Assembly (NCBI GenBank): GCA_029262735.1
Contig: JAJCYY010000113.1
Location: 1-64,000, forward strand
Direction: 5' to 3'
DNA length: 64,000 nt
Origin: Chloroflexota bacterium
Lineage (GTDB): Bacteria > Chloroflexota > Dehalococcoidia > Lucifugimonadales > Lucifugimonadaceae
The notes under the pieces are model-generated. The model was not told where the DNA came from, searched no databases, and saw nothing but the letters and a program-made list of their open reading frames with translations. Numbering within the stretch: the first letter of the stretch is position 1; each line of letters opens with the position of its first letter. The position numbers were made by a program, and so were the translations under genes. Of the stretch, positions 39,871 to 49,037 are shown piece by piece.

Positions 39871-41319
39871 GTGGACAGATACGCACTAAACGCTCAAGCC
39901 GCCCAGGACGACCCGTCTCTGCTCAGAGAGCTGTTCGGCAACCCGGAAGACGGCACCCTCCTGGCATGGCTTGCCGACCACGGCCTCTGGGCCATTCTGA
40001 TCTCCCTCGGAGCCCTCTTGCTCTGGTACCTCATCCGCAGGTACATCCGGAGCAAGCTGCGCTCTGCCGTTCGAACGGTGGTAGGCGAAGAAGGCATTCC
40101 AACGGAGGATGCGGTGGCCGTGCGCGGAGCGGACCGGCTGGTCGCATCGATCATTCCCGCTCTGATTATTGGCACAGCTGCCGTCGTCAGCATCTTGTTC
40201 GTGCTCGGCAACAACATCGATCCCGCGCTCGATTTTTTCGCCGACCTGGGCACAGACGCAGCTCGCTGGCTCTTCACAAGCGGCGTGCGCATCGTCATCG
40301 TGATAGTGCTCGCCTGGGTCGGCGTCAGGCTGACCCGCCGGTTCCTCCCGGCCCTGATGCTGCGAGTCATCCGAGACAGCCGGGATGCCGCCGACCATGC
40401 CGAGGCATCACGAAAACGCGCTGAGACCCTGGGCGCGGTGTTCGTTGCCGCAATCAACGTTTTCATCGTCGTGGTCGTGGTCTTCACCGTCACGAACGAA
40501 CTCAGCATTCCAATCGGACCGGTCCTTGGCGGCGTTGGCATCGCCGGGATCGCCCTTGGCTTCGGGGCGCAGCACCTCGTCCGGGACGTGATCACCGGGA
40601 CCATGATCCTGCTTGAGAACCAGTACCGGCAGGGCGATGTGGTGCAGATAGCGGGAATCGCCGGACTGGTCGAGTCGATAAACCTCCGGCGCACCGTGCT
40701 CAGGGACCTCGAAGGTAAGGTCCACACCATCCCGCACGGCGAGATTTCGACCACCACCAACTTCACGAAATACTGGTCGCGCATCGTTCTAGACGTTGGC
40801 GTTGCGTACAAGGAGAACATGGAGAACGTGTTCCGCGTCCTCAACGAGATCGGCTCAGAGCTGGGAAATCACCCCGAGCTCGGCCTGAAGGTGATCGACC
40901 CGCCGAAGGTCCTCCGACTCAACTCTTTCGGCTCGTCTGAGTTGAGCATCCGCATGCTCGGGGTCTGCAAGCCGTTGACGCAGTGGGAGCTGACCGGCTG
41001 GCTGAGGCTGCGTATCAAGGAGCGGTTTGACGAAGAGGGGATCGAGATTCCGTTCCCACACCAGACGATCTACTGGGGAGTGGACCAGCCGGCGTTGCCG
41101 TGGCAGCAGGGCGCGGCGACCGAGCAGGTTGAACCCGCTGCGGAGAAGCAAGTTGAGCCGGAGCCAGAGCCGGACGACTTTGTTGATCCCAATCTCCTGA
41201 CACCGGAACAGCGTGAGGCGATGCTGGCAGAGATGGCCCTGGCCGCTCAGGCGGCGCAGGAGCAGATGCGCCGCGATCAGGGCGAGGTGATGCGCCTGCC
41301 GGGCCAGGGCGACGAATAG
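39871..41319 (+). CDS. MscS-family mechanosensitive channel
   Basis: This is a small-conductance mechanosensitive channel homologue that releases solutes on hypo-osmotic shock. It has about four predicted helices (near 35-52, 90-112, 135-160, 188-210), then the pore-lining TM3 with GPVLGGVGIAGIALGFGAQ. The MscS beta domain follows (IAGIAGLVESINLRRTVLRD, TIPHGEISTTTNFTKYWSR). The C-terminal cage is followed by an extra acidic and Gln/Ala-rich tail of about 70 residues. The length of 482 residues is longer than MscS (286). The start is GTG. The glycosyltransferase for a compatible solute convergent with it fits an osmotic theme. Confidence 0.91.
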   Translation: MDRYALNAQAAQDDPSLLRELFGNPEDGTLLAWLADHGLWAILISLGALLLWYLIRRYIRSKLRSAVRTVVGEEGIPTEDAVAVRGADRLVASIIPALIIGTAAVVSILFVLGNNIDPALDFFADLGTDAARWLFTSGVRIVIVIVLAWVGVRLTRRFLPALMLRVIRDSRDAADHAEASRKRAETLGAVFVAAINVFIVVVVVFTVTNELSIPIGPVLGGVGIAGIALGFGAQHLVRDVITGTMILLENQYRQGDVVQIAGIAGLVESINLRRTVLRDLEGKVHTIPHGEISTTTNFTKYWSRIVLDVGVAYKENMENVFRVLNEIGSELGNHPELGLKVIDPPKVLRLNSFGSSELSIRMLGVCKPLTQWELTGWLRLRIKERFDEEGIEIPFPHQTIYWGVDQPALPWQQGAATEQVEPAAEKQVEPEPEPDDFVDPNLLTPEQREAMLAEMALAAQAAQEQMRRDQGEVMRLPGQGDE

Positions 41320-41348
41320 CGAGATCACTATTGCCCACAGATCTGTCA

Positions 41349-41384
41349 GAAGGGTGCCAGCGCGCACAAGGCGCAACACCCTTC
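41349..41384. terminator. Hairpin between convergent mscS and glycosyltransferase genes
   Basis: GAAGGGTG (41349-41356) and CACCCTTC (41377-41384) form an 8-bp stem with an inner GCGC/GCGC pair. There is no T run. It lies 30 bases after the mscS stop and could serve both directions. Confidence 0.5.
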
Positions 41385-41499
41385 GTCCCGACACAGCGTG
41401 AGGGACCCGGGGTGGATGAGGCAACGTACCGGAACTGCCCTCTGCACCAGCGAACGCCATCGTTGCAGCACCGGTCAGGCAGGAAGTTTCCCTGTCCTC

Positions 41500-43011
41500 T
41501 CACGCCCAACCCAGCCCCAGGACATCCCCGATTTGACCCGCAACCACCGCGTCATCCGTCTGCCCGAGCGCAACCGACTCCAACCTCGAAAACTGATCCT
41601 TCCGATCCTGCTCCGTCCGCCCGACCGAACGCAGCATTTCCTCCCCGATAGCCTCAACATCCGAAGGCGAAACCAGCGGTGCCGCATCGCCGAACGCCTC
41701 GGCGACACTTGAGGCCGCTGAAAGAATCAACGAGCAGTCCCGCCGATTTATGAGTGGCGCGGCCAGAGCCGTTGAGCCCGCCGCATCGGCGATAGGCACC
41801 GAAACGACGGTATCTGCCAGACGCAGGGCAGCGAGCGCCATTGGATAGTTGTTCTCGAAGATCAGCTCAACCGGACCGCCCGCCGCTCCACCATGACGGT
41901 CATTTACAGTACGCGCAGTCCGTTCGATCTCACTCACATAGCGCCGGTACTGCGACAGATGCGGTGGAGGCGGTGCCAGGACCAGCAGGTATCTGGTCTC
42001 ACCGGCGAGCGAGCGTTCCCTGTCAAGAAGCGAGCCGTAGGCGCGGATGCACCGCACAATGTTCTTGTGAGGCTCAGCCCGCTCCGCTGTCACAAACGTA
42101 TGCCGACTGTCGTCTCTAAATCGCTCAACATATGCTTCGGTTCGATGCGATTCGGCAACTGCGATCAGCGCGTCGTGGTCAACCGAAGGTGAATAGGTCT
42201 TTAGCTGAACAGCGCGACCGCTCGCCACTGCGACCCGCCTGGCATCTCGGTCGATCTCGACGCCGGGAACAAACTCCTCGAAACATCCCATCAGAGCCCG
42301 GACATCACGGTCAGAGGTCAGGCCGACAACGTCACACTCCAGCAGGCTTGAAAAGATCTCTTCACGCCACTCCGCAGGCATCATCAGCCAGTCACCCGGT
42401 CCCGGCCAGGGCACATCGACCGCATAGTGAATCGACGCCCCCGGCACAAGCGAGCGCACCATTCCACCAACCAGGTGCATATGGAAGCCGCGTAGCATGA
42501 TGGCCACTGGCCGTTCCGAGCGTTCTGCCTCTGCCGCAATCTCTGCGGCGAACATCCGGCTCACCTTCATCATCCCCTGGTCCCAGCCAGTAGCCGCCTC
42601 CCGGTCCACATTCGGCGTATGAGTGAAGCCCCACGCCCGGTGGTGCAGGAACCAGAGAAGCGGGTTACAGATGATGTTGTAGTAGCGGTGGTGGACGCGG
42701 CGGGATGGAGTGACGAACCGGGCCGCCCAGCCTTCCGGCAACCCTGCTGTTATCGGCCCGTCACCTGCCTGCCTGGCAACTTCCCGGTCAGCGCCTGACG
42801 CTGCGACGGACACCCATGTCAGGGGGAGCTTTCCCTGCAGCGCCGCCAGGTTACCGATCGACCCACTGCCAGCAGACAGCGCATCGTTCCCGCGACCGGT
42901 AAACGACACCGGCCTCTGGTTGGAGGCGACGATCACATGTCTTGTCGCGGCGAGATCGGCGCACAGGGCTTCAAGCGTCGCCCCGTGCTGGTCGGCCTCT
43001 TGAGGTGGCAT
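41500..43011 (-). CDS. Trehalose-6-phosphate synthase-like glycosyltransferase (GT20)
   Basis: This is a GT20 family enzyme of the OtsA/GgpS type, which joins glucose from an NDP donor to a sugar phosphate or glycerol phosphate. Family features are the N-terminal VIVASNQRPVSF, YYNIICNPLLWFLHH near 118, the DVPWPGPGDWLMMPAEWREEIFSSLLECDVVGLTS segment, and the donor-binding RAEPHKNIVRCIRAY near 297. The sequence is divergent from E. coli OtsA and ends at 503 residues, without a phosphatase domain. So the product may be trehalose, glucosylglycerol or a related osmolyte phosphate. It diverges from the PP2C-like gene at 43220. Confidence 0.82.
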   Translation of the reverse strand: MPPQEADQHGATLEALCADLAATRHVIVASNQRPVSFTGRGNDALSAGSGSIGNLAALQGKLPLTWVSVAASGADREVARQAGDGPITAGLPEGWAARFVTPSRRVHHRYYNIICNPLLWFLHHRAWGFTHTPNVDREAATGWDQGMMKVSRMFAAEIAAEAERSERPVAIMLRGFHMHLVGGMVRSLVPGASIHYAVDVPWPGPGDWLMMPAEWREEIFSSLLECDVVGLTSDRDVRALMGCFEEFVPGVEIDRDARRVAVASGRAVQLKTYSPSVDHDALIAVAESHRTEAYVERFRDDSRHTFVTAERAEPHKNIVRCIRAYGSLLDRERSLAGETRYLLVLAPPPPHLSQYRRYVSEIERTARTVNDRHGGAAGGPVELIFENNYPMALAALRLADTVVSVPIADAAGSTALAAPLINRRDCSLILSAASSVAEAFGDAAPLVSPSDVEAIGEEMLRSVGRTEQDRKDQFSRLESVALGQTDDAVVAGQIGDVLGLGWA

Positions 43012-43219
43012 AGTCAGCTCAAGTGCATTTGGTCGGGCAGTGCAGCCGGATTTCCCGGTGCGAGCGCGCTATCTTACTAGCAGACGAGGATTCCAAGTCG
43101 TCCGTGGCGCGCATACACCGTTTGGTCGGTTGCGAAACGAAGTCCGCATCTGAAAAGACCCTAAACTGGAGACTGGCATCCGTGTCAATGAGCATCGCCC
43201 ATTCCCCTAAACACCCGTC

Positions 43220-44047
43220 GTGGAACCGATACCCGTGAATAGTGAACCAGTTCATAGCTTGAGTTGGACCGGAGCGGATGATCCGAGCTTCGATTCGGTT
43301 AAGACCTTCAGATGCGGGAACGTGGAACTTGGCGTATTCGGTGGCAGCACGAAAGCGGGCGCGGTCCACAACGAAGACGGGGCGTTGGTGCTGGCAAGTC
43401 CCGGTTCGGGTTGTAGCTTCGCTGCCGTGCTCGATGGCCATGCGGGCACCGACAGTACCGAAGCCGTCATCCGGCTACTCGACTCCGAGCGTGAAACAGT
43501 TGCCGAACTGCTCGAACTCCCGGTGAGGGACGCATTCAAGAGAGTTCAAGCCCATCTGATCACCAAACTGACCGCTGACAAGTTCGTCCGCGCGTGCCAG
43601 CAGATGACAGGTGAAACCGCCGTTTTGTTCTGTGCGCAAAAAGGAGATTTCCTCTGGTGGATGAGCATTAGAGACAACCTGTTGTACGTTCTGCACCCCG
43701 AGTTCGCACGGCTCGGGCAGTACGCGATCAACTCTCGCCAATTTTTCCAGTGGGTTGGTCGGGCAAATTCCCTCGTCCTTGACGCGCCGGCACTAACTTC
43801 TGGAGCGCTCGAACTGCGCGGCGGATTGAACCGAATCCTCCTGGTAATGGACGGGTTGCTGGAGTTCGACGATCGTGATCTGGAGTCTGGGGCGAACATG
43901 ATGAATGCCGTCGAAGCCTCGGTCCGCGACACCGGAGGCGTTCGTCAGTTGCTGGAGCGGGTGAAAAGCGCCGACGGAGTGGACAGTGCAACTGCAATCT
44001 ACTGGGAGGCCGACATCCAACGGACACCTCTATATCCAAGTGGATGA
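43220..44047 (+). CDS. PP2C-like protein phosphatase (PPM family)
   Basis: This 275-residue protein has the main PPM metal motifs: GAVHNEDGALV near 47-57, FAAVLDGHAGTDS near 67-79, an ETAVLF strand, LLVMDGLLEF near 210 and the closing GVDSATAIYW. The standard Asp ligands near the first two motifs are present, so it may be active, though several loops are shortened. It lacks a membrane segment. A partner Ser/Thr kinase is not seen in this window. It lies divergent to the GT20 gene, with a 208-base shared upstream region. Confidence 0.75.
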   Translation: MEPIPVNSEPVHSLSWTGADDPSFDSVKTFRCGNVELGVFGGSTKAGAVHNEDGALVLASPGSGCSFAAVLDGHAGTDSTEAVIRLLDSERETVAELLELPVRDAFKRVQAHLITKLTADKFVRACQQMTGETAVLFCAQKGDFLWWMSIRDNLLYVLHPEFARLGQYAINSRQFFQWVGRANSLVLDAPALTSGALELRGGLNRILLVMDGLLEFDDRDLESGANMMNAVEASVRDTGGVRQLLERVKSADGVDSATAIYWEADIQRTPLYPSG

Positions 44048-44181
44048 GCCACGACGTTACGCTAAGCCAGTCGCGCCGCCGTACATCCTGCTTCTGGCTC
44101 CGTTTCGCACCGCGCTGCTCTTTGACGATGGGATTTCCCGAACCTAGAATTCATATTTGGGCTGTACAGCGTTTGCCGTTT

Positions 44182-44327
44182 TGTCATTCCCGCGAAAAAA
44201 GTCCGGAATCTCCCGCCGTTCACACGAGAACGGCGGTGAGGCTCGATTCATGCCCACATGAATGGGTTAGACCCAAGAGCCGTAAGATCCCCCACCCGTA
44301 AGCGGGTACCCCGCGGCCGGGATGACA
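44182..44327. repeat. TGTCAT...ATGACA dispersed repeat element (long copy)
   Basis: The 146-base unit starts TGTCATTCCCGCGAAAAAAG and ends CCGCGGCCGGGATGACA. Inside lie a CGCCGTT/AACGGCG hairpin (44214-44235) and ACCCGTAAGCGGGTA. It lies upstream of alaS. I saw no T-box in this gap. Confidence 0.7.
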
Positions 44328-44412
44328 CAATCAATACTGATGGTTGGTGACAACCAGACATCTGCACTGACAAGCCCTTACCCCACGAGAAAAAGAACCA
44401 ACGGAAAAAAAT

Positions 44413-47127
44413 ATGCGTTTCTTGACGGCAGACGAAGCTCGGGAAGCATTCCTGAAGTACTTTCAGGAGCGGGACCACCTGCGCCTGCCATCGGCGTCGC
44501 TCATCCCATCCGGCGACCCCACGCTACTTCTGACCACGGCGGGAATGGTGCCGTTCAAGCCCTACTTCTCACGAGAGCTTGAGCCGCCACACCCGCGCAT
44601 CACAACCGTCCAGAAGAGCTTCCGCACCACCGACATCGAAGAGGTCGGCGACGCAACGCACCTCACCATGTTCGAAATGCTCGGCAACTTCTCATTCGGC
44701 GACTACTTCAAGAAGGAGACCATAGCGTGGGGTCACGACATCTCGCTCAACGTCTTCGGACTCGAACCTGAGCGCCTCTTCTTCACCGTGTACACAGATG
44801 ACGACGAGGCGGAACAGCTATGGCTGGACAGGGGAGTCGAGCGCAATCGGATCTACCGTTTCGGCGATGAGGACAACTGGTGGGGACCGGCCGGAGACCA
44901 GGGAGCGTGCGGCCCCTCAAGCGAGCTGCACTACTACACGGGTGACCTCGACGCAATGCCGGACTACTCCGACCCTGAGATCCGCAAGGTCTGGGGTCCA
45001 AACCTGACAGACGACTTCGTGGAGTACTACAACCTCGTCTTCACGCAGTTCAACCGCGACCTCGAAGGCAATGACACGCTGTTGCCGTTCAAGAACATCG
45101 ACACCGGCCTCGGCCTGGAACGCATCGCCGTAATCCTGCAGGGCGTGGGCAGCATCTACGAAGCCGATCACTTTCAGCCCCTGGTCCGCCACGTCGAAAG
45201 CATGTGCGGCAAGAAATGGGGTGAGGACCCGAAAGTAACTGCTGCGATAAACATCGTTGCGGAGCATGCGCGTTCGGCAACGTTCCTGATCGGCGACGGC
45301 GTTATTCCCGGGAACAACGGCCGCGGCTATGTGCTGCGCCGCGTTATCAGGCGCGGAATGATCTTCGGGCGAGAGCTGGGAATCGAGGGCCCTGTCAGCG
45401 AGCTGGCACAGATCGTCGCCGAGGTGATGGGTCACACCTACCCGGAACTGCGAAGCAACGGCAACTTCATCGAGCAGGTGCTCGACAAGGAGGAGGCGAG
45501 CTTCTCACGCACACTTGAGCAGGGAACGCAGCGGCTGCACGTCGTGATGGCGAAGGGCACAGACGAACAGGTTTCCGGTGCAGATGCCGCTCAGTTATAT
45601 GACACATACGGATTCCCCGTTGAGATGACGCAGGAACTCGCATCGGAGAACGGCCTTAACGTGGACATGGAAGGCTACGAGCAGGAGATGGAGCAGCGGC
45701 GTGAGAAGGCGCGCTCTGCCGGGACCGCGTTCGCCGGTGACTCCGAAGGGCGCAAGATTTACGAATCGCTGGACATCGAGGAGACCGTGTTCCTCGGATA
45801 CAACACGCTGCTCGCCGATTCCACCGTTGTCGGTCTCATCAAAGATGGCAAGCTGATCGACAGCGCATCCGAAGGTGACGAGGTCGAGATCATCCTTGAG
45901 GAGACACCGTTTTACGCTGCGCGCGGCGGCCAGGTCGGCGATACGGGTGTGCTGCATAGTCCCGGCCAGGACCCGGCGGTCCAGGTCAACGTCAACGATA
46001 CCCGCGCTCCGTTCGGGCACATCAACGTCCACTTCTCGAAGGTGGCAAAGGGGACTGTGAAGACAGGTGACGCCCTCACGGCAGAGGTCAACGGAGACCG
46101 CAGGGAAAAGATTCGGCGCAACCACACTGCAACGCACCTCGTCCACGCCGCGTTGCGAGAGGTGCTCGGGACGCACGTGCGCCAGTCCGGCTCCGTCGTA
46201 GCACCAGACCACCTGCGTTTCGACTTCACCCATATGGCGCCTATGACAGCGGAAGAGATCAGGGCGGTGCAGGATCGGGTGAACGAAAAGATCCGCACCA
46301 ACCGGCCTGTCGAGGTCCACTGGACAACCTACGGAAAGGCCGTCGAGGGCGGCGCGCTGGCGTTCTTTGGCGACACCTACGAGAACGATGTGCGGACCAT
46401 CCGAATCGATCCTCCGTGGAGCTATGAGCTGTGCGGCGGCACGCACATGGAGTCGACAGGTGGCACAGGCGTCTTCATCATCACGTCCGAAGCCGGTATC
46501 GGCTCCGGCGTGCGGCGCATTTTCGCTGTCACAGGCGTCGGAGCAGAAGAGGCTATTTACGATCAGTTCGGCATGGTTGACCAGGTGTCGCAACTGCTGA
46601 AGGTCCCAGCCGATGAACTCGGCCAGCGCACACAGTCGCTCATGGATGACCTTGCGGCCTCCCGCCGGGAACTCCAGAAGCTGGAGGAGCAGGTTCTGCG
46701 GGCGAGCGTGGCCGGTTCATCAGGCACATCTGGAAACGGGGCTGACCAGAAGGCGTTCGACTTCTCGCTGGACGCCCCCGACGGCACATCTATCACCGCC
46801 GAAGTGAAGTCCGTCTCAGCCAGCAACGTTGATTCACTACGCCGCACCGCGGACCACATCCGCGACCGGATCAAGAGCGGCGTTGTCGTGCTTGGCTCCG
46901 TCATCGACGAGCGGCCAATGATCATCGTCATGGTCACAAAAGACCTGACCGGCAGCGGCCTCCATGCAGGCAACATCGCAAAGGAAATCGCCGGGAAAAT
47001 GGGCGGCGGCGGTGGCGGCAGTCCTGTGGTCGCACAGGCCGGAGGCAAAGAGCCGGGCCAGCTTGAGGCCGCCCTGGCATCTGCTAAAGGGGTCGTCGAA
47101 GCAGGTCTCGCCGGCGACAAGGTTTGA
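44413..47127 (+). CDS. alaS: Alanyl-tRNA synthetase
   Basis: This class II aminoacyl-tRNA synthetase charges tRNA-Ala. The catalytic domain starts with FLTADEAREAFLKYFQERDH and has LLTTAGMVPFKPYF. The editing domain has the zinc motifs H571-T-A-T-H575 and C674-G-G-T-H678. The C-terminal DHHA1 domain ends with KMGGGGGGSPVVAQAGGK, the usual C-Ala signature. The length of 904 residues is normal. It overlaps the ruvX gene by four bases (TTGA). No T-box or other leader is seen upstream, only a TGTCAT repeat. Confidence 0.97.
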   Translation: MRFLTADEAREAFLKYFQERDHLRLPSASLIPSGDPTLLLTTAGMVPFKPYFSRELEPPHPRITTVQKSFRTTDIEEVGDATHLTMFEMLGNFSFGDYFKKETIAWGHDISLNVFGLEPERLFFTVYTDDDEAEQLWLDRGVERNRIYRFGDEDNWWGPAGDQGACGPSSELHYYTGDLDAMPDYSDPEIRKVWGPNLTDDFVEYYNLVFTQFNRDLEGNDTLLPFKNIDTGLGLERIAVILQGVGSIYEADHFQPLVRHVESMCGKKWGEDPKVTAAINIVAEHARSATFLIGDGVIPGNNGRGYVLRRVIRRGMIFGRELGIEGPVSELAQIVAEVMGHTYPELRSNGNFIEQVLDKEEASFSRTLEQGTQRLHVVMAKGTDEQVSGADAAQLYDTYGFPVEMTQELASENGLNVDMEGYEQEMEQRREKARSAGTAFAGDSEGRKIYESLDIEETVFLGYNTLLADSTVVGLIKDGKLIDSASEGDEVEIILEETPFYAARGGQVGDTGVLHSPGQDPAVQVNVNDTRAPFGHINVHFSKVAKGTVKTGDALTAEVNGDRREKIRRNHTATHLVHAALREVLGTHVRQSGSVVAPDHLRFDFTHMAPMTAEEIRAVQDRVNEKIRTNRPVEVHWTTYGKAVEGGALAFFGDTYENDVRTIRIDPPWSYELCGGTHMESTGGTGVFIITSEAGIGSGVRRIFAVTGVGAEEAIYDQFGMVDQVSQLLKVPADELGQRTQSLMDDLAASRRELQKLEEQVLRASVAGSSGTSGNGADQKAFDFSLDAPDGTSITAEVKSVSASNVDSLRRTADHIRDRIKSGVVVLGSVIDERPMIIVMVTKDLTGSGLHAGNIAKEIAGKMGGGGGGSPVVAQAGGKEPGQLEAALASAKGVVEAGLAGDKV

Positions 47128-47549
47128 GCGGCCGCGCCCGGAGGTTGCTCGGTGTTGACATCGGCGAGGTGCGAATCGGAATAGCGCTCTCGGACCCCAC
47201 CGGCACGATCTGTACTCCGCTGACCACGCTGAAAGCTGCCGGTGCGCCCGCAGACCAGGAGCGCATCGCCGAACTGGCCGCCAAACATGAGGCCGAGGCG
47301 ATAGTCGTCGGGCTGCCGATCAACATGAACGGTTCGTACGGCCCAGCGGCGAGAGGTGCCCAGGCGTTTTGCCGGTTGCTGCGAACAATGACGGGACTCC
47401 CGGTATTCACGCAGGACGAACGGCTGACCTCTCATGAGGCCGAGGCGCGACTACGATCATCCGGTGTCCAGCCAAGCCGCAACAAGCAACAGATCGATTC
47501 GGCCGCGGCAGCGGTGATCCTCGAAAGCTACCTGGCGGGACAAAGGTAG
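47124..47549 (+). CDS. ruvX: RuvX/YqgF Holliday-junction resolvase-like nuclease
   Basis: This is an RNase H-fold protein, known to process 16S pre-rRNA and proposed as a Holliday-junction resolvase. The motifs are LLGVDIGEVRIGIALSD (first Asp), VVGLPINMNGSYGPAA, and the end with QDERLTSHEAEARLR and KQQIDSAAAAVIL, where the last Asp sits. The length is 141 residues, typical. The TTG start overlaps the alaS stop. alaS-ruvX is a conserved pair in many bacteria. Confidence 0.95.
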   Translation: MSGRARRLLGVDIGEVRIGIALSDPTGTICTPLTTLKAAGAPADQERIAELAAKHEAEAIVVGLPINMNGSYGPAARGAQAFCRLLRTMTGLPVFTQDERLTSHEAEARLRSSGVQPSRNKQQIDSAAAAVILESYLAGQR

Positions 47550-47576
47550 TAGGGGCGATTGTCAGGGCCGCGAGCG

Positions 47577-47615
47577 TGTTTCCTGAGCGCAGTGAAACGT
47601 AGTCGAAGGATCTCT
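47577..47615. repeat. Dispersed repeat arm (CCTGAGCG...GTCGAAGG family)
   Basis: TGTTTCCTGAGCGCAG, then an extra TGAAACGTAG, then TCGAAGGATCTCT. Apart from the roughly ten-base insertion it matches the arms at 11448 and 11584 (reversed). It lies just after ruvX. Confidence 0.6.
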
Positions 47616-47738
47616 CGCGCGGGCGGTTGCCCCTGTCAGTATCACTCGTCTCCCACAGTACCGATCATGACATGTCAACCTGTCTCCATTGCAAACCACT
47701 TCGACAGGCCAACTCGCCTCCTACAGGGACCCTTCGCC

Positions 47739-47798
47739 TCCGCCGACACTCCGCTCAGGGAACACGACTCCGCCGACATTCCGCCCAGGGAACACGTC
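47739..47798 (+). repeat. Two tandem 30-base units containing the CTCAGGGAACACG repeat arm
   Basis: TCCGCCGACACTCCGCTCAG GGAACACGAC at 47739-47768 is followed directly by a near copy at 47769-47798, with three differences. Each unit holds CCGC-CAGGGAACACG, the reverse of the CCTGAGCG arm. The stretch 47616-47977 has no credible gene. Confidence 0.65.
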
Positions 47799-47977
47799 AC
47801 CTACGGCGCCAGCAGCGCAGAAACACAACTTCGCTCACGGAATCCCAACGTCGCCCGCGTCCCGCACTACGGACGCCCTCATAGACTGGTCTCTGGACCT
47901 ACGAACGGACACTGCCCCGGCAAAATCTCGACTCGCCGATCGAAGTAAAAATTCGCATTCGGAAGGAGCGATCTTCA

Positions 47978-48907
47978 GTGGCGAACATAATCACCCTCAC
48001 ACTCAACCCGTGCATCGACAAGTTCTTCACCGTCGACGCACTGATCGCCGAGCAGAAGCTCAGGGCTCGCGACGTTGAAGACTATCCCGGTGGCGGCGGA
48101 CTCAACGTGTCACGTGCAATATCGCACCTCGGCGGCAAGTCAACCGCACTATGGATTCTCGGAGGTCCTGTCGGGCATCGCCTCGAACAACTGCTGGCCC
48201 GCGAAAACCTAGATCAGCACACGGTCGCCGTCTCCGGGCAAACGCGCGAAAACATCATCGTCTACGAAAAGTCGAGCGACCAGTACTACCGTTTTTCCCT
48301 GCCGGGGCCGTCCATCTCGGACAGTGAATTGGTTGCATGGACGGAAGCCTTGAATGCCGTAGTCTCACCCGGAGACTACGTCGTCATCAGCGGAAGCCTG
48401 CCGCCTGGTGCTCCACCCGGCTGGTTCGCAGACCTGATCCAGTCCATCTCCGCCGAGCATCGAGTCATCGTGGACACGAAAGCAGAGGCGCTGCATGCCG
48501 CACTTGAGACCGGAGTTTTCCTGGCCAAGCCGAACATTGTTGAGCTTGCCGAGTACGTTGGGCAACGACTGGAGGGAGATGAGGAGGTCGAGTGCGCAGG
48601 GAGACGGATCATCGAAAACGGGGGAGCCGTGGCGCTGATGATATCGATGGGGAGGGGAGGAGCGCTGCTCATCCAACGGGACAGGGCCGAGCACATCCGG
48701 GCGCCGCTGGTTCCGATCCACAGCAAGGTCGGTGCGGGCGACAGCATGGTGGCGGGCATGGTGCTTGCGCTGTCCCGCGGACTGTCGATTCCGCAGGCCG
48801 CGAGGTTCGGAGTGGCCGCGGGTTCGGCCGCGGTCATGACCGAAGGCACACAGCTATGCACACGCGAGGACACGGAGCGGCTGTACGAACGGATGAATGC
48901 TCGATAG
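47978..48907 (+). CDS. PfkB-family hexose/phosphofructokinase
   Basis: This is a ribokinase-fold sugar kinase of the 1-phosphofructokinase/tagatose-6-phosphate kinase branch. It opens with TLTLNPCIDKFFTVD, has GGGGLNVSRAISHLGG near 38, and the catalytic base D255 lies in VGAGDSMVAGM. It is close in motifs to E. coli PfkB (Pfk-2), so a fructose-6-phosphate or fructose-1-phosphate role is likely. The length is 309 residues. The start is GTG with AAGGAG further upstream than usual. No PTS gene is nearby. Confidence 0.87.
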   Translation: MANIITLTLNPCIDKFFTVDALIAEQKLRARDVEDYPGGGGLNVSRAISHLGGKSTALWILGGPVGHRLEQLLARENLDQHTVAVSGQTRENIIVYEKSSDQYYRFSLPGPSISDSELVAWTEALNAVVSPGDYVVISGSLPPGAPPGWFADLIQSISAEHRVIVDTKAEALHAALETGVFLAKPNIVELAEYVGQRLEGDEEVECAGRRIIENGGAVALMISMGRGGALLIQRDRAEHIRAPLVPIHSKVGAGDSMVAGMVLALSRGLSIPQAARFGVAAGSAAVMTEGTQLCTREDTERLYERMNAR

Positions 48908-49037
48908 CCGCACTTGATCGCCCCACATAAAATACTCGTCCTGTCGGCCGTTCCAGCCCATAGAATGGGCTTCCCACTTTCTCAGCAACCAGAAAACGCC
49001 AACTTCGCCAATCGCCGTATTTCCGAACCCGAACAAA

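Noticed and set aside
39894-40844. 316-codon frame opposite mscS
   Set aside because: Antisense to a clear channel gene and strongly biased to Arg/Thr/Ser, typical of a shadow.
43019-43441. 140-codon minus-strand frame between the glycosyltransferase and PP2C-like genes
   Set aside because: Over half overlaps the PP2C-like gene in antisense, and it has no motif.
44048-44412. T-box or other aminoacid-responsive leader for alaS
   Set aside because: No antiterminator bulge or specifier stem is visible; the region is a TGTCAT repeat.
45595-46593. 332-codon frame opposite alaS
   Set aside because: It lies wholly antisense to a certain gene and has no protein-like motif; high-GC genes commonly give such shadows.
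47559-48078. Overlapping plus-strand frames between ruvX and the sugar kinase
   Set aside because: They read through repeat sequence, are rich in Arg/Pro/Thr in all frames, and lack ribosome sites.
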